A stretch of DNA of 64,000 bases from Maratus speciosus (GCA_963932465.1 OZ010787.1:12459284-12523283), one strand, 5' to 3'; positions 35,640 through 47,882 are shown, numbered from the stretch's first letter. Notes: generated from the letters alone by a model not told the origin. Made by a program: numbers and translations.

Positions 35640-38600
35640 CAAGCGTTAAAATCCCGATATTCATTTAGAAACACCCCGTATAAAAGTTAAAGTTTTTCCA
35701 CTGAGTAAAAATGAGTCCCGGTCTGGACACATTTTCTCCTAGGTGGAAAATTTTAAACTTGTATTAAATTTAAAGCATTTCTGCTCTGCGATAACAGAAT
35801 GCTAAAGGAAAAACCTGTTATGCAGGTTAAAAATGCAAAATATTGCAGTACAGAATATGAGAAAATGTTATGCTCAGTATTGTTTTTTTTGCGTTATAAT
35901 AATAATTTTTTTTTCGGTAATAATTGTAAAGTTTACATTTCATTGTAATTCTGTATTTATTATAGTTAAAAACTTCTCGAAAGTTCAATAATAGTTAAGA
36001 GTGTTGAATTTTAGAAATGGAGATTATAAAATCCAGCCTACAAAAAACAGCGGAAGAAGATCGTCCCGCATATTTATCACTGATAGAAGGCAGCGCTGCC
36101 ACAGGCGGCTATTTTTATATTCTATTTGCAACACTATTTTAAGAAAATAAACTTTGTAGTATATTTCTCTTACAGATGTTGTCAAAGTGTAAGTGAAAAA
36201 TTTTGTTTAAAAAAATGGTGCGAGATATAATTAAAAAATAGTCACCTTGGCATCTTTGAGAAAGTATTTATTCCGATTTTGCTGAAACCATATGGTTGTA
36301 ACGCACAAAAAAGCTCATAAAGTATCTTTCACTTAGTATTTTTGTGTTTGTATTTTCTAATGCACCGAAAGTAGAAAACTTGCAGCAAACTCTGCAGTAG
36401 TTGAACCGTTTTAGTAAATAGTTGTTACTTGACCATATTATGAAGCTCTCTCATTGGGCAAGATCGATTAAAATTATGGTAAGTAACCATTATCTATATA
36501 AACGGTCGAATGACTGGGCATTTTGCTGAAAATGTTTCACATTGCAGAAAGCGCACTAATACGCACAAGTAGATATACTTTGACAGTTCTGCATCACACG
36601 GCATGATACAGCACAAGTGCAGGACGTGTCATTAGAACTCGGGATTTCTTATCCGGGTGGAAGTTGGGGACGTTATCTTAGGAACTGGAAGCAACTTCTT
36701 ATCTAAAACGAGGGATGAATTTTGGATGATCATTAAATAAATTTATTTATTTATTTTTAAACTTGGAATTGTTCGAGTAAATTTTTTGCACTGGTTTTGT
36801 AGAACAGTTTTCATTTTTTTAAAGATTCCGTTTCGTCTGACCTGAGGGTCTAATCTACATTATCCTGGTTGGAACAGTGAGGCTGATGTTCTGTTAAGAC
36901 TTAGCTTTAATATACGACCTTATTTAAAAGGGGATAGTTGAGTTTTCGGTTTACACGCTCTGGAAAGTATAATATTGCGTTTCGAAAGGAAATGTATGAG
37001 GGATAACATTTCCTGCACAATGCTGATAAAATTAAACTGATTGTGAAGCGGTCCATTTTTTAAATAGAGACTTTCAAATAATTTTGACGCTGAAATGAAT
37101 TTGAGAGCGTCTGTATGTGATGCTGCTGTCTTTCGGTAAAATATTGATTTCTGTATTTTTTTTCTTTTTTTTACTTTGAATGTTTTTTCTTATTCGTGAA
37201 CAAATTTAGCATTGAATATTTTAATATTAATTAATAACTGTTATTTAACAAAAATTCAAAAATTCTAAACCTCAAGTTTGGACCTTCCTTGGATTATACT
37301 CATCCAAATTATTCGGCCTCTTCGTGTAATAGCCATCCCGGACAGACAGACAGGCACACGGACAGATATATTTCTTTTATTACTATAGATAATCCCGAAA
37401 ATTTTCATTTCGACAGTTGGGGGACATGTTATTAATGCTTGTGAATTAAAATTTTGTTGAATCTGTTTCTGAATCAAGTTGATTAAATCAGTGGGCAATT
37501 TTTTTGTAATATTAATGTAGAAGCTGTTCGAAATACATTGTTTAAAAAATTAAAATAAATAAAATTAAACTTTTTTTTCACATCCGTGTATGTTTATTTC
37601 TTTTAAATTTGTGTGTTTAATTGTAACTAGTAAAACTTTTAAGTGAATATATATAATTTATGTTTTTTCAAACTTTAGTTGTTTAAACTTATATCTGTAG
37701 AGTTAATATGTTGTTTAGTTTCCCCAAAACTAAAAAAATGCCTGTTCACTTAGATCGCACATGATGCAAAACACTTCAATTTTTAATTATATAATATTCA
37801 TTTAAATGCTACTTTCTGTTGCTTTAAAGACAGGTAAAAGTATTTTGTATTTGAAATTTGGAGGTGATTATTTTCATTAATAATAATAATAATAAAATCA
37901 ATAAATAACAATAACAATAACAATAATCAATTATAACAATTTTTTTAATTTCTAAAGCTTACCATGTTTAGACAGTTTACTTATTCACAATAAAAAATAC
38001 ACTTAAAATAACATTTAACCAGGTATATTTAGCGTTCATTTTAAAACTCTTTAAACTAAAGAAATTGAAGGTTTATTATTTTAAAATTAAAAACTTTACT
38101 TAAACTAATTAAATTTTTATTTTTGATAAATTATTTACTTTACTTAATTTTGAACAATTAGAATAAAGTTCTATTACCAAAACAGTCGGACTTAAACTTT
38201 TATTCGTAAGTTTAGATGGTCATTATTTTAGATTTTGCTTTACATAATTTTGTTCATATCATAATTCTAATAAGATAGTTTTAAACTTTCGAGTGTCTCT
38301 CTAAATAATATATAATGCAAGACACGTATTACATTTATACTTTAATACAAAGACTTTTATATAACATTGTGAATAATATAAATAAAAATAAATTAATCAG
38401 TATATAAAAGGGATTATTAATGATTTACATATTTTTTCAAAAAATTTATTGAGACGTCATCGAGATTCTTTATTTTTGAAAAGAACGAATGAAAACAGTT
38501 GGGCTGCAAGTTACCTTGATCTAAATTTTCTACTTGCAAATACAGCACATATTTCAATTTATAATAACCGAAGCAGCTTTGTGTTTAAGGCGGTTCTCAA

Positions 38601-39480
38601 AAAAAAAAAAATAATAATAATGATAATAATAATAATAATACTAAAAAGAAAAAACATAATAGTAATAAAAATTCCCCACTCAACAACGCGTAATTTTCTG
38701 ACATATTTTTTGACTCATTTTTAAATATACAAGCGTGATACTTGCAGTCAGGATTATTGATGTGATTTGTAATCTAACAGTTTTTTAACTGGTCTATAAA
38801 GGAATTAATTCTTGGATTATAATCGATTATTGCCTTATATGGAAGTCTACTCTTTCCTGCCCTGTCTCGTCGGGAAATTTGTTTCAAAACAAAAATTTGA
38901 CAGAATTTCTGAAAAAATTTCTGTCTTTACCGAAAAATGAGTTTCTAAATAAGAGGTCCTATCAATTTGATACGTTTGCGGACAAAAATGAATCTAAAAA
39001 ATGTGTCAAAAAATAGCCAGTTCGTATTTGGAAACTGCCTTAAAATTAACCCTCTGAGCATTTGAGGGCTTTCCTGCATTTTCATAAACTAATTTTCATA
39101 AAACTGTTCGTAAAACTAATGTTAATTTAGATTTTCTTTCCCAGTTTGTTGCTAAAATATGCATTTCCTATCTCTTTATTTTACATATATTTTAAAATAC
39201 AATTCTGTTTAAAATATTTTTGTCTACAGCTGATTTAAGCTGTTTTGGTGAAATGGAATAATGATGGATCCTACTTAGAGGGATCTTGCTCAATGGTCCT
39301 CAAATATTCATAAACATATCTATATAAATATCATTATCAACAAAATATACTTTTTTTTTTTAGAATTTGTACTCGTAAAAATCTAATCTGTTTCATAAAG
39401 AAATATTTCCTGTTATAAATAATTTATTTTACAATATAACAACAGTCCTCCAATTTTTATTAATAAACATTCCTTTTTTT
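35640..39480. other. Gene-free A+T-rich stretch with microsatellites
   Basis: No supported gene over 3.8 kb. Simple repeats include AAT/AAC runs at 37878-37925 and an ATAATA run at 38610-38643. A GACAGACAGACAGG block at 37342-37365 suggests a small fragment of the modular repeat family. Confidence 0.5.
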
Positions 39481-39481
39481 A

Positions 39482-40535
39482 TGTGCGTTCGTGATTATAT
39501 AATACATTCCAGTTACACCTTATAGTCATCGTCTGGTCAGTCCGTCTGCCCGCACATAACAGCACAAAAATACCCAACCAAATGGTTTGAAATTTAAAAT
39601 ATATTATCGTTGCAGAATTTTGTCGAGTCATTTTAAATTTTGTGAAAATCGGACGTATAGTTCAATTACAGGGGCAGTCAAAAGTATTCCGTTACATTAC
39701 GGCCAACGGGAAAAAATAAGTTTCAAGTGCATTTTAATGGTGTTACACCCTTTCGAACGTAATGAAATTAATATGTGTTTATGAAGTGCACCAAAATATA
39801 CATTCGGTAGAATATGCGGTGCAAAGGATATTTATTATTCATTTACATGGCCACACAAAAGAATTCCGTTACATAATGGCATAGGGGGAAACATTATTTG
39901 CGGCGTATTTTAATTATGTTAAACTATTTTACATATAATGAAATTGATATACGTTGCTGAGGTTTACTACAAGTTACTTCCTGTATAATAGAAGTTGCAT
40001 AGTATTTACAGGGACACACAAAAGATTTCGGATACTATGCTGTATCCGAATTACTGTATATTTGCGGTGCTTGCTGGAAGTGCATTTTTAGTTGTGATAT
40101 TAGTTTTAAGTTTAACTAGTTTTTTGCATATTAAGTTGTGTGTATAAGTGCTGTAGATCATATACAGGGCTACACAAAATAATTAGGGTTACTGAATATG
40201 AACGAAAATAGCTTAAAGGTGGTTTTTGAAGGAGTTATGCATTTTTCATTGAACTACATTTAGTATACTAAGATATGTTTGTAGAATGGATAAAATGATA
40301 TACAGGGCCGGGGCACGCAAAGAATTGGATTCATGGCCGTCTATGGAGGATAATCTCTGGAAGCGTGATTTCAGTAGTTTTAAGCATGTTTTAGTCTTAA
40401 TTAAATTTTAGCTAAATAGTGGCGTGTACATAAAGATAGTAGGAAAAATACAGGGCTGTACAAAAGTATTCAAGTAATGCTTCCGTCTATTGGTATAAAT
40501 TGCTGAAAGTGAAATTTCAACATATTATGCGTTTT
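39482..40535 (+). repeat. Modular dispersed repeat, copy with six TACAGGG modules
   Basis: It starts with the GTCTGGTCAGTCCGTCTGCC and ACCCAACCAAATGGTTTGAA blocks seen in inverted orientation at 15595-16015. A chain of modules follows at about 39670, 39844, 40010, 40165, 40300 and 40450, each opening with ATTTACAGGG or ATACAGGGC and then CACAAAAGAATT or similar. Module spacing is about 135-175 bp. It shows the uninterrupted arrangement for the copy split at 22012. Confidence 0.7.
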
Positions 40536-41240
40536 AACACTTTCCAACATAGTTGAAAACTGTTTATGAATTCGGTCTGTCTGTCCCTCTGTCTGTCCGA
40601 ACTCTAACTTGCGTTAATATAGTTGGTTTGCTCTGTAATTGATAAATGTTATTGAGATTTACTATGGCACATGTTCGATATTAAAAATAAAGAAAATAGA
40701 GTTCATAGTTTATTTACAGAGACACTCAAAAGTATTCCACTTCATTATGGTCTATGGGGAAATGTCGTAATTACATAAATACGTACCACCTATAGTTGTC
40801 GACTGGTCCGTCCGTCTGTCTTTCCATTTGTTCGCATATAACAGCGCAAAAACTACCTAACCGAATGGTTTGAAATTTAATATATATAATCGTCGCAGAA
40901 TTGTGTTGCGTCATTTCAAATTTTATGAAAATCGAATCAAAACTTTAAAAGATATTAATAAAGTTTTCTTCATTCTATTAAATCCTATCATACGTCATTA
41001 ATTCAATTATATCCCATGACAGATAACGATTCAAAGGTTGCCATGGTGATGACGTCCTATTTAAGATGGAGTCATATTTCCATATTACAAAATTTAATAT
41101 ATTTAATAGTCATAAATTTTGTATGCATTTTCCTTAAGGAGTGCAATAGCTGTTGCACCAAGATCTGAATAGTTATAAAACTAGTTATAGTGCGAACGCA
41201 TCTCATTTGCCATGTTTCACTTACAATTTTCTACTATTTT
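40536..41240 (+). repeat. Modular dispersed repeats in tandem
   Basis: 40536 onward repeats the AACACTTTCCAACATAGTTG start of the 21334 and 33422 copies. After about 230 bp it passes into the second subfamily (ACCACCTATAGTTGTCGACT, ACCTAACCGAATGGTTTG, ATTTAAGATGGAGTC, AGATCTGAATAG, AACTAGTTATAGTGCGAACG). The two repeat subfamilies share internal modules. Confidence 0.7.
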
Positions 41241-41284
41241 TTAATTAATTTTTTTTGTTATTATTTTTGTCGATCGCCTCTATT

Positions 41285-41375
41285 TTTGATTGATCCGAAC
41301 CCAGATTCCAAATGGATACCTCTTGACTTGTAGTCAGCGTCCTAACCACTTGGGAAAGCAGGTTGAAACTCTGGT
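41285..41375 (-). repeat. tRNA-derived SINE-like head
   Basis: On the minus strand CCCAAGTGGTTAGGACGC (A-box-like) is followed about 45 nt later by GGGTTCGGATCAATC (B-box-like). The stems are weak, so a tRNA-derived SINE or an old tRNA pseudogene is more likely than a working tRNA. Confidence 0.45.
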
Positions 41376-41480
41376 GCTCTACAGCAGAATGTTGAGAATG
41401 CATAAGATTTTTTTTTTTTTCAGTTGTCCATAGTATAGCTTCATTTTTTGATGAAAATTGAAATTATTTTCGAAGTTTAA

Positions 41481-41915
41481 GGGGGCTGGTCACTCAGCTT
41501 CCGATTTCTCCTTACTAATGTAAAGTCTATGGGCATTGGATGCATTCGTATATTTAAAATACCTCCTCGGGAAATTAATATTTTTAATTTGTATTTTTTG
41601 TGTACACTTCCTAAAAGATGTCTCTTTTTTCTTAGTTCTCAAAATATTTCTAAAGCATAGACTTAATTTTATATGAAGTGTTAAACTCTTACTCACAGTT
41701 CGCCCGCTTTTAACACATAAAATATTAAATTCAGCATAGATTTTAGAAATATTTTGAAAACTAAGAAAACAAGAGATCCTTTAAGAAGAGTACACAGAAA
41801 AAAGATGTTAAAAATATGAATTTCCCGAGAAGATTAGTTTAAATATACGAATGCATCAAAAGTCCATAGACTTAACATTACGGAGGAGAATTCCGAAGCT
41901 GAGTGACCAGCCCCC
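41481..41915. mobile_element. TTAA-flanked near-palindromic MITE (piggyBac-like)
   Basis: It begins GGGGGCTGGTCACTCAGCTT and ends with the inverted copy; both ends are flanked by TTAA (41477-41480, 41916-41919), the piggyBac target site. Arms of about 200 bp are inverted copies with scattered differences, so nearly the whole element folds on itself. No coding sequence. Confidence 0.85.
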
Positions 41916-41919
41916 TTAA

Positions 41920-42400
41920 CCATGACGAAGATTTTTTAAGTGAAAAGAACGATGTTGTAGTTTGCCTAGTCGGTAGACCCGTGCGAGGCTTTTGCTGTGC
42001 ATTCTTTAAAATTTTTTACTGATACTTTTTTCATTAATTTTTTATTAACAGCAGTTTTTTTTCCAGAAGCGTGTTTAAACGAAATCTGAGTATGCTATGT
42101 CAAAAAACTGTTCATAAAACTTGTCGTGTGATACTTAATTCATCGTTGTGCGCTTTGAAAGTGCATAGAAAAAGGGAAATTGACATCGGAAATGAAATAT
42201 ATATATCAGTGGGCCTGTGCAAGAGCTTCGCACTTCAGTGTAATTTGTTTAACAATATCTAATATTTTCCAGATGCAGGTTTATACTTTTAAAGAAAATT
42301 TAAGGATGAAAATATCTGCAAGCAGCCTTAGTCGAGTCAGAATATCATTCTTTTTTATTCCATCAAAGTTACAGTAAAAAATGATTGAAGATAACAAATG
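41920..42400. other. Gene-free stretch
   Basis: No supported gene; two overlapping plus-strand frames (42071-42262, 42180-42377) have no identifiable domain. Confidence 0.4.
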
Positions 42401-42404
42401 GCAC

Positions 42405-43396
42405 GAGTTGTACCTTGGTTGTAATGATATCTTTGGCGATTTCCGGCGTGTGATCTACCATAAGTTTTCTATGTGTTCATGTCAGGAGAAAATCCAGGCC
42501 AAGGTAAAACTAGGATATTGTGGTCTGCCAAAAACTTTGTAACACGTCTAGCTTTATGACAAGGCGCTAAATCATGCATAAACATGAACTATTCACCACC
42601 TGGGATCCTGGGAACCATCCTTCAATTTGTGGCAGCAGCCGAGTTTCCAGAACTTGCCTGTACTGGTCTTGTCTCATGGTTCACTGGACAATGTAGAGGC
42701 GTCCAACCCCTTTAGCGCTTATGACAGACCTCACCATTATTTTATCAGGGTGTTTAACTCTTTCCACGATGCAGTCAGAGTACTATTTTTCGCCTGGGTG
42801 TCGTCTGACAAAGCTGCTTGTATCGGACAAAAACTCAAAGGTTGATTCATCTGAGAAACATACCTGAAAAAAATTAAATATGTTAATAATTTAGAAATAA
42901 CTGATTTTAAATGACATAAATAATAATTATCTTAACAACTGACCTCACTCCAGTCATCAGCTGTCTTCTGGCGGTGTTCACGAGCCCAGGCAAGACGCTT
43001 CTTCTTCATCGCTTCTGTCAACCGGGGTTTCTTGGCTGGTCGATGACCTGTCAACCCTTCCTCCGCTAATCTCCACTGCACAGTTCTCTTAGAAACTGGT
43101 ATTCCAGATTCCTGAACGATCTGAGTAACGAGTCCCACACTTTTCTTTCTGTTTCCTAAACAGATATCCTGGATTTTCCTATCGGTACGTGGAGTTGTAA
43201 TGTGTTTTCTTCCCCTTTTACCTCTTCGTTTGGGCGAAAGTGACTGGTTTTTGTCCCGATTTATTTTTATCCTGTTGACTACTGACTTGGAAACTCCAGC
43301 AAGTTCTGCTATCTTCCTTAGAGAATGACTCGTATGCAGAAGAAGGGTTTTTACCACAGATTTTTTTCTAGGGAACAAATCAACCCCTCGACCCAT
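42405..43396 (-). pseudogene. Tc1-like transposase with one apparent intron, disrupted
   Basis: Exon 1 (42944-43396) encodes about 151 residues. It has a basic start, a first helix-turn-helix (about residues 25-45, SLRKIAELAGVSKSVVNRI), a GRP-like basic linker (SPKRRGKRGRKH), and a second DNA-binding region ending in the W-R-L-x-E-x-G-L motif. Exon 2 resumes at 42863 with VCFSDES, holding the first catalytic Asp. MHDLAPCH (second Asp) and, after a further frame change, IENLW (third acidic residue) follow, so this is a DD34E-type enzyme. Stop codons (for example in GEK-stop and IVQ-stop) and frameshifts in exon 2 make it a pseudogene. The DNA-binding half is intact. Confidence 0.85.
42864..42943 (-). 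other. Apparent 80-bp spliceosomal intron in Tc1-like transposase
   Basis: The sequence starts GTCAGT after GAG and ends TTTTTTTCAG before GTATGTTTC. Removing it joins DDWSE directly to VCFSDES in frame. It is A+T-rich with a polypyrimidine tract at the 3' end. Without splicing the frame stops nine bases past the donor. Confidence 0.8.
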
Positions 43397-44219
43397 ACAA
43401 AAATCAATAAAAATAAAAAATAAATTAAAATCGTAAATAATCTCGCAAAAAACAAATATTTAATCAATAAAAGAAAGATAATACTCACATATAATTCTTA
43501 ACCTTTCGAAAAAAAGCCAAAGAATTATGTTTAAATTAAAGAAAAGCGTCTTCCACTATTGCGTGTGTAAAAGACTCAGCGTCTCTCCCGTTATTAAAAT
43601 ATTTATAGAAAGCAAACAAACCTTTTAACATAACAAAAGTACTTAAAAGTTGAATTATAGAGATGTTGAAAACGGTAAAATAGATTCCTGCAACACTTAA
43701 ACCACTTAGAGTGGCAGTCAAGTGCACCCAAAGTAGAAAACTAGCAAAAAATATGACTGTCCCTAATAATTTGGCAACCCACTGTAAGTAAAGATTTTAT
43801 ATTCTGGGGAAATAAATCATTCATTGATTTTTGTTCTTTTATTAGTAAATCGAGTTTTCTAAATCAATTGAAAAATAAAAAAAACAAGTCGGAAATTGTA
43901 AGTCAAACGTGTCAAATGATTCATACGTAATTAATTCAATGTTATTTCTTTGATAGGTACTGATTCTAGGTTGCCATGGTGAATACGTCTTATTTAAGAT
44001 GGAGTCCTGTGATTTATTACTGAATTTAATATATAGGGTGAACCAAAAGTCTTGCCCCAATTATAAATAATTATTATTCTCAAACTATTATAATTAGACA
44101 TATGCTTGTTCGTGCTATAACTAGTTTTATAAATATTCAGATCTTGGTGCAATAGCTGTTGCACTCTTATGCAAAAATGCATGAATACAAAATTTATTAC
44201 GATTCTATACAGGGTGAAC

Positions 44220-44736
44220 CAAAAGTCTTGCCCTGATTATAATAATTCATTACAAATTAACCGTTTGTATAGTAATGTAGCTTGTTGTATCATTGGATAG
44301 GTCAGTTTTTGTAGTTTTTTGTCAAATAGAACGAAACATTTCCAGATCGGTGGGTTGGAAGGGATGGACCAACACCGCGGCCTCCGCACTCTCCAGATAT
44401 TAATCCACTGGATTTTTTCTTTGGGGGGCTATATCAAGAACCACACTTTTTGCCACACCAATTGCTGACGTCGAAGAACTGAAGACTAGGATACAGGCTG
44501 CTGTGTGTACTGTAACAGAAGACATGTTAAAGAACACTTGGCGGGAACTAGAATACCGCTTAGACATTCTCCAAGCTACCAAGGGGGTACACGTAGAAAT
44601 TTACTGAGGTACGTGGTCTTATAAAAAAAAAAATTATAACAGTACTTACAATGTATCCAAACAAGCATATGTCTAATTATAATAGTTTGAGAATAATAAT
44701 TATTTATAATTGGGGCAAGACTTTTGGTTCACCCTA
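44220..44736 (+). mobile_element. Internally deleted mariner-type transposon
   Basis: The left end CAGGGTGAACCAAAAGTCTT and the right end in reverse TAGGGTGAACCAAAAGTCTT are flanked by TA (44218-44219, 44737-44738). It is inserted in the modular repeat whose two halves lie at 44107-44217 and 44741-45062. Only the 3' part of the transposase gene remains. Confidence 0.8.
44343..44606 (+). pseudogene. Mariner-type transposase C-terminal fragment
   Basis: The plus strand reads RPPHSPDINPLDFF, the block holding the last catalytic acidic residue of mariner-type transposases. After a one-base frame change it reads TTLFATPIADVEELKTRIQA and the tail ELEYRLDILQATKGVHVEIY, then a stop. The N-terminal DNA-binding and first catalytic blocks are absent. 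Confidence 0.85.
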
Positions 44737-44740
44737 TATA

Positions 44741-45062
44741 TTAAATTCAGTAATAAATAACAGGACTCCATCTTAAATGAGACGTATTCACCATGGCAAC
44801 CTAGAATCAGTACATATCAAAGAAATAACATTGAATTAATTACGTATGAAAGGATTTAATGGAATGAAGAAAACTTTTATTAATATCTTTTAAGTTTTGA
44901 TTCGATATTGGGAAAATTTGAAATGAGCAACAAAATTCTGCAATGATTGTATATTTTAAATTTCAAGCCATTCGGTTGGGTAGTTTTTCTCTGTTATATG
45001 CGGACCAGACGACGACGATAGGTGCTACATACCTATTTATATAATTACGAACGCGTCTAAAA
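44741..45062 (-). repeat. Modular dispersed repeat, half beyond the mariner insertion
   Basis: Blocks GACTCCATCTTAAATGAGAC, CACCATGGCAACCTAGAATC, TTCAAGCCATTCGGTTGGGT, TCTGTTATATGCGGACCAGA and TATATAATTACGAACGCG follow in the same order as 15595-16015. The upstream half lies at 44107-44217. Confidence 0.7.
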
Positions 45063-45702
45063 AAAACCCTTCCCCCAGCAACGAATCAAAATAATATTTT
45101 CCTTTAAGAAGTTGAAAGTTTTCTAAACCAATGAAAATAAAATACATTTGAAATTCCTCTTACTATTATCCTTAATACGTCAAATAAATTCCAATTAGAA
45201 ATTCATTTGTTATGCGAATCTGTTTTAAAAATGATGTACGATCTGCGAATTAGAATGCTGTTTCTCAATCTAGCCTTTCTTTATTAATTTCAAAATTTGT
45301 TTTAAATGAAGATTGAATTACTTTACTATTTCGGTATATTTATCTGTCAAAATGATTGGTTATCAAAATAGAACAGACAATTGAAATCTATTCTCAAAGA
45401 GCAAATAATGAAATATTTGCACTGGCAGAAACATGATGTTTTTATCAGACAGAAACATTACCGTCTTTCCTTTACTGCTACATCTGATAAAGTAAATTAA
45501 GGATTTTGAGCTGTGAAGAAACTTTATTTCAGTGATGTACAATATTTATAATCTAAAAATAGAAGGGGTTATTTTTGTCGGTAAAAAAATAAACAAATAT
45601 TATACGCATTTCCCGCTATTGGGTGGAAAATATACTGGCAGTTAAAAAACTTGTTTCCTCATTTTTTCGAATTTCTGAGGTTAGTCTTTCTGTCTGATGT
45701 TC
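45063..45702. other. Gene-free stretch
   Basis: No supported gene between the modular repeat and the gypsy-type element. Confidence 0.5.
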
Positions 45703-45717
45703 CGGCTGTTGTTTATT
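45703..45717. repeat. 15-bp direct repeat flanking the retrotransposon, left copy
   Basis: CGGCTGTTGTTTATT, identical to 56203-56217. It is longer than the 4-6 bp target duplication usual for Ty3/gypsy integrases. Confidence 0.75.
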
Positions 45718-46759
45718 TATATGATGACTTTTTTGCTAGAAGAGATGGCCGTTTGCGTTTATAAGGTTGCGAAGATTAAAAAAACAACACCAGGTCCTAT
45801 TTAAAAAAAACTCCAATTCAAGTAAACGAAGATTTAGTTTATTTCCATGATGAAAGTCGAAGGGAGAGGTACAGGGGAGACGCAATAAGGAGCCTCTTTT
45901 AAGACGTCATCACGAGGCTAGAGAGAAAGCAGGAAAGGGGAGAATATACAGTTACAACTTTCTTGCTTGGCGGGCTACAATATCGCCAATCTAAAAGTAT
46001 TTTTGCGCCATGCACAGGGGGTAAGAGACACATTGGCTGGTATGGTCGCCAAAAATGTACGGTAGGCTTCTACCATGTTAATTGTGTAGGGGGGGGGGGC
46101 AGATTGTGGGCTGCATACATTCCTGAGTCGTCATGATAGACGGAGCCTCAACAGTACATTGATACAGCTGCGGTTAAATGTAAAAAATAAAAAGTGTTAT
46201 CTGGAAAGGGCATAGTAACAGACAGAGTTCGTTAGGCTAAAAAGCATGAGACTGTATTTTTCTAGACCAGATGTTAGATCAAAGATACACCGCTTTACCA
46301 CAAAAAATGCAGAATCGCCATACATCCGAACAAAAGGGTGTGAAGCGAAAATAATTCTAATAAGTAGATTGCATGTAAAGTGATTTTGAATGATGAGTTA
46401 TATTCATGCCCAAATAAGGAAATGGCCGAAGTTAAAATGCGTTTGAAACTAACAGTCAGCCGTAACGAATTTTGTACAAGGTTAAAGCGTATGTGTGAAA
46501 GAATCAGAAAGTGAAAATAGAGGGTGATTCACTGATTTTATTTTATTAAAGAGATGAGTACCTAGAATAATTTAATTTAAATGTGAAGGGCTGTTAATAC
46601 AATCGATTTAGTTTTTAAATGTTGAATTTAATTTAGGGGCTGCACTGTTTGACTGTAGTGCACAAAATAAATAAGTTATTAAACATAATTTTAATTGAAA
46701 CTGTCTGGGGGGGGGGGGGGGAATAAAATGCAAACATATATAACGAGATAGTCGTTATA
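45718..46759 (-). repeat. 3' LTR
   Basis: 1042 bp, near-identical to the 5' LTR at 55168-56202. The outer edge (46739-46759) is the palindrome TATAACGA-GATAG-TCGTTATA. The termini do not show the usual TG...CA. The boundary can shift by two or three bases because of T residues shared with the flank. Confidence 0.9.
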
Positions 46760-47841
46760 TATATCACCTGGGACACCGCAAAAAAAAACTTTTGTTGACC
46801 CGTGTGCATGGGCAAAACAGCAAGAAAAATAGTTACACATATAAATATATCTTCAAAACATAAAAGTTTTTTTTTTTTTTTTTTTTTTTTAAACAAGTTG
46901 CTGTCATGAAAACAAAAAAAATCTCTTTCGTCAATAGTTCAACAGTCCTAAGAGATTTTATGAATTAATATTTTCTAAATTAAGTTTATGGATCTCCACC
47001 TTCAGTAAAATTTTCTTCAAAATTGCATACCATGGTATATATTTTTTTGACTGAGTCGACTCTGACAGCAAATATTTAAGCAGCATGTAACTAGACCCTT
47101 GGCTGCACATCATCAAAATATTGATCCTGATTCGGATCATTTTTATGAAAAACAAACACAAGTAGTAACAATAGAAATATAATATATAAACACAAATGCA
47201 ACACTAGAAGTAAAGAGTAAATAATAATAAGTGAAATGTGTAATTGTAAACTAATAATCAATTGTAATATGATTTTAAAAGAAATTGGACATGGTTTTAA
47301 AAAAATGTAATGTTCATGCATGCAGCATAGGATGACAAAAAAAAGAGGTGCCTGAAGCACGCCCATGAAAAAGGTGTCACCCTGAATCTTGTGTAGACCA
47401 CAAGTATTATGGCGTCAGCTTAGGGCTTCAGCCTTATGTGAAGAGGGAGTTTTGAGACTCATACAGCGCCCGCTTATATGAGTCCCTGCTCCTCCGAAGA
47501 CACTAGCGGTCCTCTAAAGGAGCACACGTCGGTTTACAAGCAAAAATTGATTTTTTGTGAATTGGCACACCAATTCCAAGGGGTTGTCTCTCAACACAAT
47601 GAAGTTTTGGACCCTAAGGGCAATAATTTTGAACGGGAACAAAACATTCGAAAGGGAGAATTAAAAAATAAAAAAAATAGATATATATTTCACATATATA
47701 TCAAATCAAAAAGGGGTAGACAATCCTAGAGTGAAGAGAGACATAAAAAATGAAAAAAGTCATAATCAGGTTAAATAATGCACAAGTCATATGTTTAGAA
47801 GGTAACTAACTGGTTGCCAAGAAAATGTTATCAAATTACAT

Positions 47842-47882
<41 letters not shown>

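Larger units (their letters stand above)
42405..43794 (-). mobile_element. Tc1-like transposon, 5' end intact, 3' end lost
   Basis: The 5' terminus on the minus strand is CAGTGGGTTGCCAAATTATT starting at 43794, next to a TA (43795-43796), as expected of Tc1/mariner. A 5' leader of about 400 bp precedes the transposase start at 43396. I could not find a matching inverted 3' terminus below 42405, so that end is probably truncated. Confidence 0.7.
43915..44850. repeat. Inverted duplication around a mariner remnant
   Basis: 43915-44106 and 44657-44850 are inverted copies. Shared blocks include ATTAATTCAATGTTATTTC, GGTTGCCATGGTGAATACGT, GATGGAGTCCTG, GGGTGAACCAAAAGTCTTGC and GACATATGCTTG. Each arm contains the junction between the modular repeat and the mariner right end, so the duplication arose after the mariner insertion. 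Confidence 0.8.
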
